64,000 nt of DNA from JBJMQS01 sp045802605 (GTDB lineage Bacteria; Planctomycetota; Planctomycetia; Gemmatales; Gemmataceae), in assembly GCA_045802605.1 (NCBI GenBank), contig JBJMQS010000066.1:1-64000 (forward strand), read 5' to 3'. A program made the position numbers and the translations under genes. Position 1 is the first letter of the stretch. Every line of letters starts with the position of its first letter. Positions 43,497-51,918 of this stretch are shown here, piece after piece. A model generated the notes under the pieces. It had not been told where the DNA came from. It saw nothing but the letters and a program-made list of their open reading frames with translations, and did no database searches.

Positions 43497-45986
43497 ATGC
43501 CGAACGCACGAAAGCCTGCCTGCCCTAAGTCCCGGACCTTGCTGCAGTTCCAGACTCTTGAGATGCGTGTTACTCCCGCATCTACGACGTTCGCCGCGAT
43601 CGGCGACTACGGTATTGGCGGTGGCGGTGAAGCGCAGGTGGCAGCGTTGGTGAAAAGCTGGAACCCGGACTCGATTATCACGGTTGGTGACAACAATTAT
43701 GAAGTTGGTTCGGCCGCGACGATCGACGCAAACGTTGGTCAGTTTTACCACGAGTACATCGGCAACTATGTCGGTGGTTACGGTCCGGGGTCGCCGACCA
43801 ATCGTTTCTTCCCCTCGCTCGGCACCCACGATTGGGACACGCGAGTCGGCAACCCGCCACTGCCAACGCCCTACCTCGACTATTTCACCTTGCCCGGCAA
43901 CGAGCGCTATTACACCTTCACCCGCGGGCCAGTGCAGTTCTTCGCACTCGACAGCGGCGATGGGACGCGCACGAATACAGACGGCTTTGAGCCGGATGGG
44001 TTCAGCAGCACCTCGGTTCAAGGCCAGTGGCTGCACGATCAATTAGCCGCATCGACGGCCCCGTGGAAGATCGTTTATTTCCACCACGCGCCGTACTCAT
44101 CCAGTTTCTTTCACAGTTCAACGATCATGCAATGGCCCTTCCAAGCGTGGGGTGCTTCCGCGGTGATCTCCGGACACGACCACGATTATGAACGCTTTAA
44201 CATCGATGGCATGCCGTATTTCGTGAACGGAGTCGGAGGCGAGAGTTTTGTAGCATTCAAGGGGCCCCTCGAACCAGGTAGCCAAGTGCGTTATGCCGAT
44301 AACTGGGGCGCAATGAAGATCAATGCCGACGACACAAATCTCGATTTACAATTCATTTCGCTGTCGGGAACGGTAATCGACGATTACGCCATGGTTTTGC
44401 CGACGGTGTCGGTTACCGCGACAGATGCAATTGCGTCTGAGCCCGGCGCGAATACTGGATTGTTTACGATCACCCGCACGGGTAACACAGCCGCTCCGAT
44501 GACGGTGAACTTGTCCATTGGCGGCTCAGCAAACAATAGCGCGGACTACCGAGGTATTCCCTCAACGATCACCATACCTGCCGGCTCATCCTCGGTAGTG
44601 ATTCCAGTCAATCCCTCTGATGACGCTCTGATTGAAGGCAACGAATCGGTGACGCTCACGGTCGCCGCGAGCACGCAATATCAGATCGGTACTTCGAGCA
44701 CCGGCACAGTCACGATTCTCGACAATGACGTAGCAGGTACGAGCGGGCCTGGCGGCACGATTTCGGGAGTTACGTTTGTCGATAACAACCGCAATGGCGT
44801 GAAGGACGCTGGAGAGTCACCATCCAAATCGGAAACCGTCTTTCTGGACACGAACCTGAATGGCCAACTAGACGCAGGCGAACCGGTGGCAACCATTGCC
44901 GCCGACGGCAGCTTCAGCTTCTCCGTCCCCACAGACAATGTCTATAGCGTGCAGGTCATACCGCCGGCAGGTTTTGGGGTCGAGGGACCGGCCCGCAGTT
45001 CCGTAATTGTCTCGTCCGGGAACAAAGTCACATCGGCTAGTCTGATTCTCGTCCCGCCCACGATACATCTCGCGGCTATTGGTCAAATCAGTGGCGGGCA
45101 GGTTCTCGTCACCAATGCGAATGGAACTTTCCTGAGCAATTTCACACCGTTCCCCGGCTTTGCTGGAGGCATCCATGTTGCCATCGGGGACGTTAACGGT
45201 GATGGTCAGGATGATGTCATTGTCGGTGCGGGGTTTGGCGGGGGGCCTCACGTTCGCATTTACGACGGGACGGGCTTTGTCACCGGGGCCACTCCTCAAA
45301 TCATTCGAGAGTTCTTCGCATACTCGGCAGCGTTTCATGGTGGTGTCAACGTCGCGAGCGCCGATGTGGACGGCGATGGCAAGGCAGAAGTCATTACTGG
45401 CGCGGGACCGACCGGTGGACCGCACGTACGGGTATTTTCTGGTGCTACGGGCGCGGTGCTCGGTGAGTTCTTTGCATACTCCGCAGGCTTTTTAGGCGGT
45501 GTCAATGTCGCGGCTGGTGTGCTGACAAGTGGCGGGCCCGTTGAGCTCGTGACGGGTGCCGGCGCGGGCGGGGGACCACATGTCCGCGTGTTTGCGCCTT
45601 TAACCGGCATTGAACGATTCGGATTCTTCGCATTTGACGCTTCCTATCACGGCGGCGTCAGCGTCGCAGTCGGTGATCTCGATGGCGGGCTTGCTGCTGG
45701 AGACAGTGAGATCGTCGCCGGCACCGCACGTGGTTCTGTTGAGGTGCGAGTGTTTGCGGGTGCCGACGGCCAGTTGGTGCACACGATGCCAGCGTACGCC
45801 TTTTTTAGCGGTGGCGTGAGTGTCGCCATTGCCAACTTCCATGACGTGAATTCAAATGTTCTGCTTGTCGGCGCGGGCCCTGGCGGTGGACCGCATGTTC
45901 GCTTTTTCGACGGCTCAACCTTTGACGAGCGTACCGGCTTCTACGCTTTTGATCCCGGCTATACGGGCGGAATCTACGTCGGGTAA
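43497..45986 (+). CDS. secreted metallophosphoesterase with Calx-beta, SdrD-B-like and FG-GAP domains
   Basis: 829 residues. N-terminus: basic, then LLQFQTLEMRVTPAS, a variant of the L-E-x-R-x-x-P motif. Residues ~25-300 are a calcineurin-like phosphoesterase with GDYG, GDNNYE, GTHDW (Thr for the usual Asn), YFHHAPY and SGHDHDYER. Then a Calx-beta domain (~305-410), a Cna-B/SdrD-B-like domain (~420-515: VTFVDNNRNGVKDAGES, FLDTNLNGQLDAGEP) and an FG-GAP/integrin-alpha-like propeller (~520-829) with DVNGDGQDD and DVDGDGKAE calcium loops and repeated GGPHV. Its first 300 residues are roughly 70-75 percent identical to the protein at 33972-35882 by eye; its FG-GAP part is paralogous to the pseudogene at 2885-4307. 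Confidence 0.88.
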   Translation: MPNARKPACPKSRTLLQFQTLEMRVTPASTTFAAIGDYGIGGGGEAQVAALVKSWNPDSIITVGDNNYEVGSAATIDANVGQFYHEYIGNYVGGYGPGSPTNRFFPSLGTHDWDTRVGNPPLPTPYLDYFTLPGNERYYTFTRGPVQFFALDSGDGTRTNTDGFEPDGFSSTSVQGQWLHDQLAASTAPWKIVYFHHAPYSSSFFHSSTIMQWPFQAWGASAVISGHDHDYERFNIDGMPYFVNGVGGESFVAFKGPLEPGSQVRYADNWGAMKINADDTNLDLQFISLSGTVIDDYAMVLPTVSVTATDAIASEPGANTGLFTITRTGNTAAPMTVNLSIGGSANNSADYRGIPSTITIPAGSSSVVIPVNPSDDALIEGNESVTLTVAASTQYQIGTSSTGTVTILDNDVAGTSGPGGTISGVTFVDNNRNGVKDAGESPSKSETVFLDTNLNGQLDAGEPVATIAADGSFSFSVPTDNVYSVQVIPPAGFGVEGPARSSVIVSSGNKVTSASLILVPPTIHLAAIGQISGGQVLVTNANGTFLSNFTPFPGFAGGIHVAIGDVNGDGQDDVIVGAGFGGGPHVRIYDGTGFVTGATPQIIREFFAYSAAFHGGVNVASADVDGDGKAEVITGAGPTGGPHVRVFSGATGAVLGEFFAYSAGFLGGVNVAAGVLTSGGPVELVTGAGAGGGPHVRVFAPLTGIERFGFFAFDASYHGGVSVAVGDLDGGLAAGDSEIVAGTARGSVEVRVFAGADGQLVHTMPAYAFFSGGVSVAIANFHDVNSNVLLVGAGPGGGPHVRFFDGSTFDERTGFYAFDPGYTGGIYVG

Positions 45987-46131
45987 CAAGGCAACGAGTC
46001 ACCGTGAAAGTGGATTCTGACGCGCCGAATGTCTCGGCACGCATCGCACTGCGGCCGTCGCCGCACCGTGCGGTACGTCTTTTGCAACTTCCATGTACGA
46101 CAATCCGAAACTCTAACTCGGGGGTGTCGTC

Positions 46132-46407
46132 ATGGGGTTATTACTACTTGTATTACTGCTCATTTTGCTCTTCGGAGCTTATCCATCCTGGCGCTACAAT
46201 CGGACTTGGGGCTATATGCCCGCAGGCGGAATAGGCCTTCTGATTGTTGTTGTGATCCTGATGGCAGCGTTCGAGACGGTGCCGTGGTATGGCTGGCGAA
46301 CCGCCCCAGTCGTGGTTGAACGGCCGGTGACTGTCATTCGACCTGTCATCGAACGTCCGACAAATCCAGACAAGACGCCGACCGGCGACGCCGTGCCGCA
46401 GAAATGA
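46132..46407 (+). CDS. small DUF3309-like membrane protein
   Basis: 91 residues, GGGGG box about 8 nt before the ATG. The first 50 residues (MGLLLLVLLLILLFGAYPSW, NRTWGYMPAGGIGLLIVVVI) match the DUF3309 pattern: two Leu-rich transmembrane helices around a W-x-Y-x-x-x-W-G-Y-x-P-x-G-G core. Family members are usually about 50 residues; here a second segment adds a hydrophilic Pro/Arg-rich tail (RPVTVIRPVIERPTNP). DUF3309 proteins are small stress-associated envelope proteins of unknown function. It lies 145 nt after the metallophosphoesterase gene on the same strand and converges with the NADAR gene. Confidence 0.75.
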   Translation: MGLLLLVLLLILLFGAYPSWRYNRTWGYMPAGGIGLLIVVVILMAAFETVPWYGWRTAPVVVERPVTVIRPVIERPTNPDKTPTGDAVPQK

Positions 46408-46461
46408 TGCCGTGAATTTTCGTGATGGGCGGGAGTTCAACACCGACAGAACCCTCGCCCA

Positions 46462-47565
46462 TTACTGTTTTTCGTTCTGCAATTTGGTGCGAATCTCCAT
46501 CATAATGTCGTAATATCGCCACGCTGCCGGAGAGTTCGAATCGTGTTGGTGATCGGGCCGAAGTTTGAGATCTCCCGTGGACAACAACACACCTTTGACC
46601 GCGGGGTTCTGCTTGACCTTTTCCCACGTTGCTTCGACGATCAATCGATAGTGCTCGCCCGGCTCCTTGGGGCGATAGGCAAATTTCTTGCCCTCGAATG
46701 TCACCCAATCGATCTTCATCGCCTTCATGTTTTCCTCGGCAAGCGTGCCGGCTTTCTTTGCATCGAACGCTACCATCCGCGCCACCTCATCCCGCGTGTG
46801 TTTCCATTCAATGCCGGGGAACCTCCCGCGTTCATCGTCAGGCGCTTCCGGATATTTCATCATTTGCCAAAAGCCTTCCAGGCTGGCATAGCGCTTGTCG
46901 TGAAACGTAAAAGGGGTGGCCGCGAAGTTAGAGAGCAGCCCAAGTTCGTTTCGTTTCGAAAGAATGGCTTCCCCCGAGCCGGCCTCTTGGGGAAGAATCT
47001 CCCAGTTTGGCGCACCTTCCTTGGGGATGGCAGCAAACCAATGCGCCGGGTATACACCTTTGCTGAGATCCACCACGCGAATCTCAGCGATTCCCCGAAC
47101 CCAGCGAGACCGCGTTTGGTCATGGGGCACGAGCAAGCTCAAAGGCTGTTCCTTTGTCGGCAGCGGCGCGCCGTTGCGGTCGAGCGCTATGTAGACCTCG
47201 GCGGCGCCGTACTCCGGCAATAGCTCGCCGAGGCTAAAGGTCGCTGTGTAGCCGTCTGACCCTCGCACGATCGCACAGAACGAGACTATTCGGTGGGGTC
47301 GCTTGGGATCGACTTTAGGTTTTGCCGATGCGATCAGCTTGGCCAAAGGAATCACTCGCGCCTTTACGGACTGCTCTTTGTCTCGGTAAGTAATGTCCTT
47401 GATTTCCGCCGCGAGTTCCGCTTCAATCTTTTCCTTTGTCCACGCGACCTGCTTCTCGACACAGCCTGCTAGCACCAATTCGGGCCGTACATCTGTTGAC
47501 AAGGCTGGCGTCGCAAGCCCGAGCAAGATTGGGAACACAATCGCGCAATCATAACGTACAGCCAT
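46462..47565 (-). CDS. predicted exported protein: molybdopterin-oxidoreductase-like domain plus NADAR (YbiA-like) domain
   Basis: 367 residues; GGAG 8 nt before ATG. A probable signal peptide (MAVRYDCAIVFPILLGLATP, cleavage near ALS) precedes two domains. Residues ~30-175 (HRIVSFCAIVRGSDGYTATF, SLGELLPEYGAAEVYIALDR, PLSLLVPHDQTRSRWVRGIA) resemble the short extracytoplasmic relatives of the sulfite-oxidase molybdopterin fold. Residues ~200-365 form a NADAR domain: GLLSNFAATPFTFHDKRYAS then LEGFWQMMKYPE aligns with the F-S-N-F...E-H-Y-F-Q-A-Q-K of E. coli YbiA, retaining the catalytic Glu, and GVLLSTGDLKLRPDHQHDSN, YYDIMMEIRTKL matches the C-terminal part. NADAR enzymes hydrolyse N-glycosidic bonds of ADP-ribose-derived adducts. 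The combination with an export signal is unusual; the substrate is unknown. Confidence 0.8.
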   Translation of the reverse strand: MAVRYDCAIVFPILLGLATPALSTDVRPELVLAGCVEKQVAWTKEKIEAELAAEIKDITYRDKEQSVKARVIPLAKLIASAKPKVDPKRPHRIVSFCAIVRGSDGYTATFSLGELLPEYGAAEVYIALDRNGAPLPTKEQPLSLLVPHDQTRSRWVRGIAEIRVVDLSKGVYPAHWFAAIPKEGAPNWEILPQEAGSGEAILSKRNELGLLSNFAATPFTFHDKRYASLEGFWQMMKYPEAPDDERGRFPGIEWKHTRDEVARMVAFDAKKAGTLAEENMKAMKIDWVTFEGKKFAYRPKEPGEHYRLIVEATWEKVKQNPAVKGVLLSTGDLKLRPDHQHDSNSPAAWRYYDIMMEIRTKLQNEKQ

Positions 47566-47723
47566 GGTAGTTCTCCGGAATGATGGTGAGCTGACTTATC
47601 GGGCTCTCCAGGATTTTGCTGGGGCGGGTGTAGTGCCGGTTCGTCGGCCCAGTCGATCACTCGGCATTCGAATTGGGGCAAGTTACTTTGTATCTTTCGC
47701 CGCGAGCTTAGCTGGACTCAACC

Positions 47724-48206
47724 ATGCTACATATTCAAACGATTCTCTTCGCGACTGATCTCTCGGAGTCTTCGCAGAGTGCTTACCCCTTGGCCTCCTC
47801 TTTAGCGCGAGACCATGGCGCCAACCTTGTGGTACTGCATGTTGTGCCGACCGGAACACATGATTTCATGTTGCTCGCCCAACTCGGGCACGGATCGAGC
47901 GCGGAACAATTTGAACATGACGTTGATCACCATGTTCGCGGAGTGCATCCGACCGCCGACGACGTCTCGACAAAGTATCTCATCGCGCATGGGGCGGCAA
48001 GCGATGTCATTGTTCGAATCGCCCAGAAAATCCATTGCGACCTAATTGTCGTTGGCTCGCACGGTCGGACAGGGTTGGCGCGAATACTGATGGGTGGAGT
48101 TGCGGAGCAAGTGTTGCGAACCGCCCCCTGTCCGGTATTGGTCGTTCGAGGGCACACAGGCATTGAAACGGCAGCGGCCGCCGAAATGCACCTCGCCGCA
48201 CACTAA
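47724..48206 (+). CDS. universal stress protein (UspA family)
   Basis: 160 residues, one Usp domain: MLHIQTILFATDLSESSQSA (start strand and DLS loop), GANLVVLHVVP, AASDVIVRIAQKIHCDLIVV, and the nucleotide-binding loop GSHGRTGLARILMGGVAEQV ending CPVLVVRG. The G-x2-G-x9-G pattern of ATP-binding Usps is present, although the residue after the last Gly is Gly rather than Ser/Thr, so ATP binding may be altered. Cytosolic; usually induced by starvation or oxidative stress. Divergent from the NADAR gene (158 nt between starts) and overlapping the MFS gene by 4 nt at the stop codon. Confidence 0.92.
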   Translation: MLHIQTILFATDLSESSQSAYPLASSLARDHGANLVVLHVVPTGTHDFMLLAQLGHGSSAEQFEHDVDHHVRGVHPTADDVSTKYLIAHGAASDVIVRIAQKIHCDLIVVGSHGRTGLARILMGGVAEQVLRTAPCPVLVVRGHTGIETAAAAEMHLAAH

Positions 48207-49570
48207 CTGTCTTGAGCCGCATGCGGGGTGTGAGTTTCGTCATAGCCATGTGCTTTGGCGGGCCATGTCGCCGCGAAAAGCAGGGTGCCGACACCAGCGG
48301 CGATCAAAAGCGCGATGAATCCGGCATCCCAACCGTAGCGATCTGCGAGTTGGCCCAAGCCACGGCCGGATATCACCGTACTGACGTAGCCGAATAGGCT
48401 AGTCAAACCGACTGCGGACGCCGCAGCGCGCTTCGTTCCTAAGTTTGCCGCCATCGCGCCGATCAACGCTTGCGGGGCATAGATGAAAAAGCCCGCGAAC
48501 ATCATCAGCATTGTGTTCAGCCAGACATTGCCTGCCGGGGCCCTCCAAAAAAAGAACACGGCGACCCCGCTCAGCGCCATACACACGATGCACATCCGTG
48601 AGCCACGGCCTCCAAAGAAGCGGTCGGTTATCCAGCCCGTCAAAACGATGCCAGCTAAGCCCGCGATCTCAAACCCGGCCACCATCCAGCTTCCGTGGCG
48701 GATCTCGATGCCCTTCGACTCTTTTAGCAACGTGGGGCCCCAGTCCAGCACGCCGTAGCGAATTGTGTACACAAAAAAGTTAGCCAACGAGAAAAGCCAG
48801 ATGTAGGGATTGCAGAAAACCTTGGTCATCAGCACCGTACGAAATGCGGTTTCAGTTTCTCTCGAAGAATGTCCTGCGACCTCCGGCAGACCGACCGACT
48901 CGGGCGTGTCACGTAAGAAGGCGAGCAGCAAGCATGCAACGATGGTGGCAAGTATCGCTGGAACGAAGAAACACGATTGCCAACCCAAGTGTGGGACCAA
49001 GTATCCGCACAAGATGACCACCCCGGCTGCACCCAAGGAGTGCGAAGTGTTCCAAAGGGCCATCCGAGACGTGAGAATATTCGGAGGAAACCAATGGGTC
49101 ATGAGCCGAGCGCAAGGGGGGTAACCCATTCCCTGAAACCAGCCGTTGAATAACCAAAAGATTCCCATCGCGGTTGTAGTCGAGCTCAAACCAAATCCGA
49201 GATTCATCCCTGCTGAGAGAATCAATCCCAGAGCCATGAACTTAGGGGCGTTTGCGCGATCACCGAGAAAGCCGTTGGCGAACTTCGCAACGCCGTAGGC
49301 CACACCGTGCAGGGTCAAGATGTTGCCCAAATCCGTTTTTGAAATGTGCAGAATATCTCGTAGCTCGGGCATCGCCACTGACAGGTTTTTTCGAACAAAG
49401 TAGTAGCCGGCATAACCTATGGTGGACCAAATCAAAATTCGTAACCGGTAATGCGAAAAAAGCCGTGCGACCTCATTCGGCTCAACAATTTGCTCCCCGG
49501 CTGGCGGGGCCGGACGAAGAAACCGCGGCATCCAGCTCGAAGATTGAGGTTCGCCCATAACAAAGTGCAT
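48203..49570 (-). CDS. MFS transporter, organophosphate:phosphate antiporter-like (GlpT/UhpC type)
   Basis: 455 residues, twelve TM helices. Signature motifs of the OPA family: STIGYAGYYFVRKNLSVAMP (TM1, with the G-Y-x-x-Y-Y-F-x-R-K of GlpT/UhpT/UhpC), GVAYGVAKFANGFLGDRANA (loop 2-3), FNGWFQGMGYPPCARLMTHW (TM5 region), and YTIRYGVLDWGPTLLKESKG in the second half. Members exchange glycerol-3-phosphate or sugar phosphates for phosphate, or act as sensors. The conserved Arg of TM1 is present. Cytoplasmic N-terminal extension of about 35 residues is Pro-rich. The ATG at 49570 lacks a clear ribosome binding site; an alternative is at 49558. Confidence 0.92.
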   Translation of the reverse strand: MHFVMGEPQSSSWMPRFLRPAPPAGEQIVEPNEVARLFSHYRLRILIWSTIGYAGYYFVRKNLSVAMPELRDILHISKTDLGNILTLHGVAYGVAKFANGFLGDRANAPKFMALGLILSAGMNLGFGLSSTTTAMGIFWLFNGWFQGMGYPPCARLMTHWFPPNILTSRMALWNTSHSLGAAGVVILCGYLVPHLGWQSCFFVPAILATIVACLLLAFLRDTPESVGLPEVAGHSSRETETAFRTVLMTKVFCNPYIWLFSLANFFVYTIRYGVLDWGPTLLKESKGIEIRHGSWMVAGFEIAGLAGIVLTGWITDRFFGGRGSRMCIVCMALSGVAVFFFWRAPAGNVWLNTMLMMFAGFFIYAPQALIGAMAANLGTKRAAASAVGLTSLFGYVSTVISGRGLGQLADRYGWDAGFIALLIAAGVGTLLFAATWPAKAHGYDETHTPHAAQDS

Positions 49571-49658
49571 GACATAGGATCGTTGTAATTCGACAAGCCG
49601 CCAGTTTGCAACTGGCCCGGCGTGACCTAAGCTTGAGCAAAGCCGTTTGGAGACGTAG

Positions 49659-49891
49659 ATGTCACGCGTCGTGCAACCAATTCTCGCGCTGGTTCTGTTC
49701 GTCGGTGTCGGTTTCGCAAGTCGCCATTTCTATCGGGAGTGGATCACCGCCACGATCAAGGAAGCGCAAGAAGCAAGAAGGAAACGGCCAAATGGAAGGC
49801 CGTGGAAACCAACTTCAGTGATGTGAAGCTTGATAAACTCCAGCTAACCCCGAAGTTTGAGATGCCAGGACAGGGCAACAAAAAACGCTGA
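49659..49891 (+). pseudogene. small membrane-anchored protein, apparently frameshifted
   Basis: ATG at 49659 with GGAG 6-7 nt upstream. The first frame encodes MSRVVQPILALVLFVGVGFA, one hydrophobic helix, then SRHFYREWITATIKEAQEA, and ends at 49826 after an atypical Arg/Pro-rich tail. If one A is restored near 49773 the frame continues as KKETAKWKAVETNFSDVKLD and KLQLTPKFEMPGQGNKKR to a stop at 49889-49891, a more natural charged domain of about 78 residues in total. Either a one-base deletion (or sequencing error) broke the gene, or the 55-residue form is real. No family recognised. Confidence 0.45.
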
Positions 49892-49904
49892 CCGCCTTGC
49901 TGCC

Positions 49905-50201
49905 CTACCCGCCGGAAATCGCACCCACCACCCACAGAGCATCGGCGCCTGAGCAAATAACTTCAGGCAGCGGCTTGTCGGGCGACTCAAACGACCAATC
50001 TTCTTCGCAGACAAAGAAGCGTAGCATTGGCCGCCGTTTGAGGGTGCCGTGATCACGAATTGTGCCGCGCAAGGTCGGGTACTTTGCTTCGAGCGCTTCC
50101 AACACGGTTGTCAGCGTCGGTGTGCCGACCACTTCCAGCAATACTTCCGGGCTGACCTTCGCCAGGTTCCGCAAATGAAAAGGCAAAACGACGCGAATCA
50201 T
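49905..50201 (-). CDS. MoaD/ThiS-like ubiquitin-fold protein ending in Gly-Gly
   Basis: 98 residues. Its ATG overlaps the TGA of the upstream propeller gene (ATGA at 50198-50201), so translation is coupled. The pattern fits the beta-grasp sulfur carriers MoaD/ThiS: MIRVVLPFHLRNLAKV (first strands), TTVLEALEAKYPTLRGTIRD (helix), RRPMLRFFVCEEDWSFE, DALWVVGAISGG. The protein terminates exactly in Gly-Gly, as sulfur carriers require for adenylation and thiocarboxylation. It is longer than ThiS (66) and MoaD (81). No moaE, thiF or moeB homologue is in the window, so its activating enzyme would be elsewhere. A role linked to the propeller protein is inferred from coupling. Confidence 0.82.
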   Translation of the reverse strand: MIRVVLPFHLRNLAKVSPEVLLEVVGTPTLTTVLEALEAKYPTLRGTIRDHGTLKRRPMLRFFVCEEDWSFESPDKPLPEVICSGADALWVVGAISGG

Positions 50202-51310
50202 GGCAGCGTCTGCACTTCGACGGACAACACTCCGGGCAGGTCGCGGGCAATTGCTGTCCAGGTATCGCCAGAGTCTGCCGATGCATACACTTGGCCACCG
50301 GTCGTGCCGAAATAGACGCCGCACTTATCGAGAGTATCAACTGCCATCGCGTCGCGGAGAATATTGACGTAACAATTCTCTTGCGGCAGGCCCTTGGTGA
50401 GCGGCTCCCATTCGTTGCCCCCCGCGCGGCTCCGATAAACTCGGAGTTTGCCATCCGGGGGATAGTGTTCGGAGTCGCTCTTGATGGGCACCACATACAC
50501 CGTTTCCGGCTCGTGAGCGTGCACGTCAATCGGGAAGCCGAAGTCCGTCGGCAAATTGCCGCTGATCTCGCGCCAGTTTTCCCCTGCATCATCGGAGCGC
50601 ATGACGTCCCAGTGCTTTTGCATGTACAAGGTGTTGGGCCGCGACGGGTGCATCGCGATGCGGTGCACGCAATGGCCCACCTCGGAGGTCGGGTTGGGAA
50701 TGTAAAGCGAATTCAAACCGTTGTTGGCAGGTTTCCAGGTCTTCCCAGCGTCTTCGGAGCGGAAACAGCCGGCTGCGGAAATGGCAATAAACATCCGGTT
50801 AGGTTTCGTCGGATCGAGAAGAATGGTGTGCAGGCCCATGCCACCTGCGCCAGGCGACCACTTGGAGCCTTGGACATCACGCAAGCCAGGTAATTCCTGC
50901 CACGTCTTGCCGGCGTCGGTGGAACGGAAAAGGGCTGCGTCTTCAATACCGGCGTACACAGTATCTGGATCGGTGAGCGATGGCTCTAGATGCCAGACGC
51001 GTTTAAATTCCCAGGGGTGCGGCGTACCGTCGTACCACTGGTGCGTACCCGGGTTGCCATCATATTTGAATTCGTTGCCGACAGCTTCCCACGTCACGCC
51101 GCCGTCGTTCGAGCGTTGTATCTGCTGACCAAACCAGGCACTGCATTGCGATGCGTAGATGCGATTTGGGTCCACCGGCGAGCCTTTGAGGTGGTACAAC
51201 TCCCAACCACCGAAATGCGGCCCGGCGATGTTCCACTTCTGACGCTTGCCATCGGAAGTCATTACGAAAGCGCCTTTGCGCGTTCCTACCAAGACTCTCA
51301 CGCCGCTCAT
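50198..51310 (-). CDS. cytosolic-type BNR/WD40-like beta-propeller protein
   Basis: 370 residues from the ATG at 51310 (GGAG 6 nt upstream; an extension to 51322 is possible). No signal peptide, unlike the other two propeller proteins in the window. The sequence starts VRVLVGTRKGAFVMTSDG and has Asp-box motifs RSNDGGVTW, RSTDAGKTW, RSEDAGKTW, RSDDAGENW and ASADSGDTW, i.e. a single propeller of the sialidase-like superfamily. Conserved family text includes YASQCSAWFGQQIQRSNDGG and GVYFGTTGGQVYASADSGDT. The five catalytic residues of true sialidases (Arg triad, Tyr, Glu, Asp) are not recognisable, so it is probably a binding or scaffold protein. It is translationally coupled to the MoaD/ThiS-like gene. 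Confidence 0.85.
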   Translation of the reverse strand: MSGVRVLVGTRKGAFVMTSDGKRQKWNIAGPHFGGWELYHLKGSPVDPNRIYASQCSAWFGQQIQRSNDGGVTWEAVGNEFKYDGNPGTHQWYDGTPHPWEFKRVWHLEPSLTDPDTVYAGIEDAALFRSTDAGKTWQELPGLRDVQGSKWSPGAGGMGLHTILLDPTKPNRMFIAISAAGCFRSEDAGKTWKPANNGLNSLYIPNPTSEVGHCVHRIAMHPSRPNTLYMQKHWDVMRSDDAGENWREISGNLPTDFGFPIDVHAHEPETVYVVPIKSDSEHYPPDGKLRVYRSRAGGNEWEPLTKGLPQENCYVNILRDAMAVDTLDKCGVYFGTTGGQVYASADSGDTWTAIARDLPGVLSVEVQTLP

Positions 51311-51461
51311 TCGCAACTCCAAGGGCTAAGGCCACTAATAACCGTCCGCGTTGCGTTTTAGGAACCAGAGCCTTGGTCACCAAGTTGCTCATTCAAATTT
51401 CAACAAAGATGCACACCCACGGGGCCATATTTCCCCTGAACTGAAATCAATCGGGTGATCT

Positions 51462-51842
51462 TCACCGAGACGGAATCAGAGCAGCAATCGTTAACCAAAT
51501 TATCGCAATGCCGCAGATTACGCTCAGTCCCACATAAAGAGCCGCGATTGCGAACTCCTGCCGTCGCAGGAGGAAAGCGGTTTCGAGTCCGAATGCTGAG
51601 AACGTCGTGAATCCGCCCAGCAATCCCGTAAATAACAGCAGCCGCGTGTCTAAGCTGAAAATAAGGTGTTTTTCCGCAAGGGCCCACAGCACACCCGCGG
51701 CCAAACAGCCGAGCATGTTTACGACAAAGGTTGGAGCGGGAAAGCGCCAATCCAAAGTGCGATGCAGAAGCAGGCCGCTTAGCTTGTAGCGGACGATCGA
51801 GCCCACTCCGCCCCCGAGCCCGACCAAGAGAATTTCCTTCAT
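51462..51842 (-). CDS. crcB: CrcB/FluC fluoride channel
   Basis: 126 residues from the ATG at 51842. Four TM helices with all family motifs: GLGGGVGSIVRYKLSGLLLH (TM1, G-G-x-x-G-x-x-x-R-Y), APTFVVNMLGCLAAGVL (TM2, with the pore Asn), and GLLGGFTTFSAFGLETAFLL (TM3 with the central Na+ site and the Phe-box T-F-S-x-F). Fluc channels are dual-topology dimers that export F- and protect against fluoride toxicity. Only one copy is seen here, which fits a homodimeric form. I looked upstream (51843-51918) for a fluoride riboswitch and did not recognise one. Confidence 0.95.
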   Translation of the reverse strand: MKEILLVGLGGGVGSIVRYKLSGLLLHRTLDWRFPAPTFVVNMLGCLAAGVLWALAEKHLIFSLDTRLLLFTGLLGGFTTFSAFGLETAFLLRRQEFAIAALYVGLSVICGIAIIWLTIAALIPSR

Positions 51843-51918
51843 AGAGTCCCACCTTTGACGATGCATTGACTACGTTACATAAGAACTTGATGATCGCAAC
51901 TAAACGTTGGGCCGCACA

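Noticed and set aside
51843..51918. Possible fluoride riboswitch upstream of crcB
   Set aside because: The conserved crcB-motif elements were not recognisable in this short leader.
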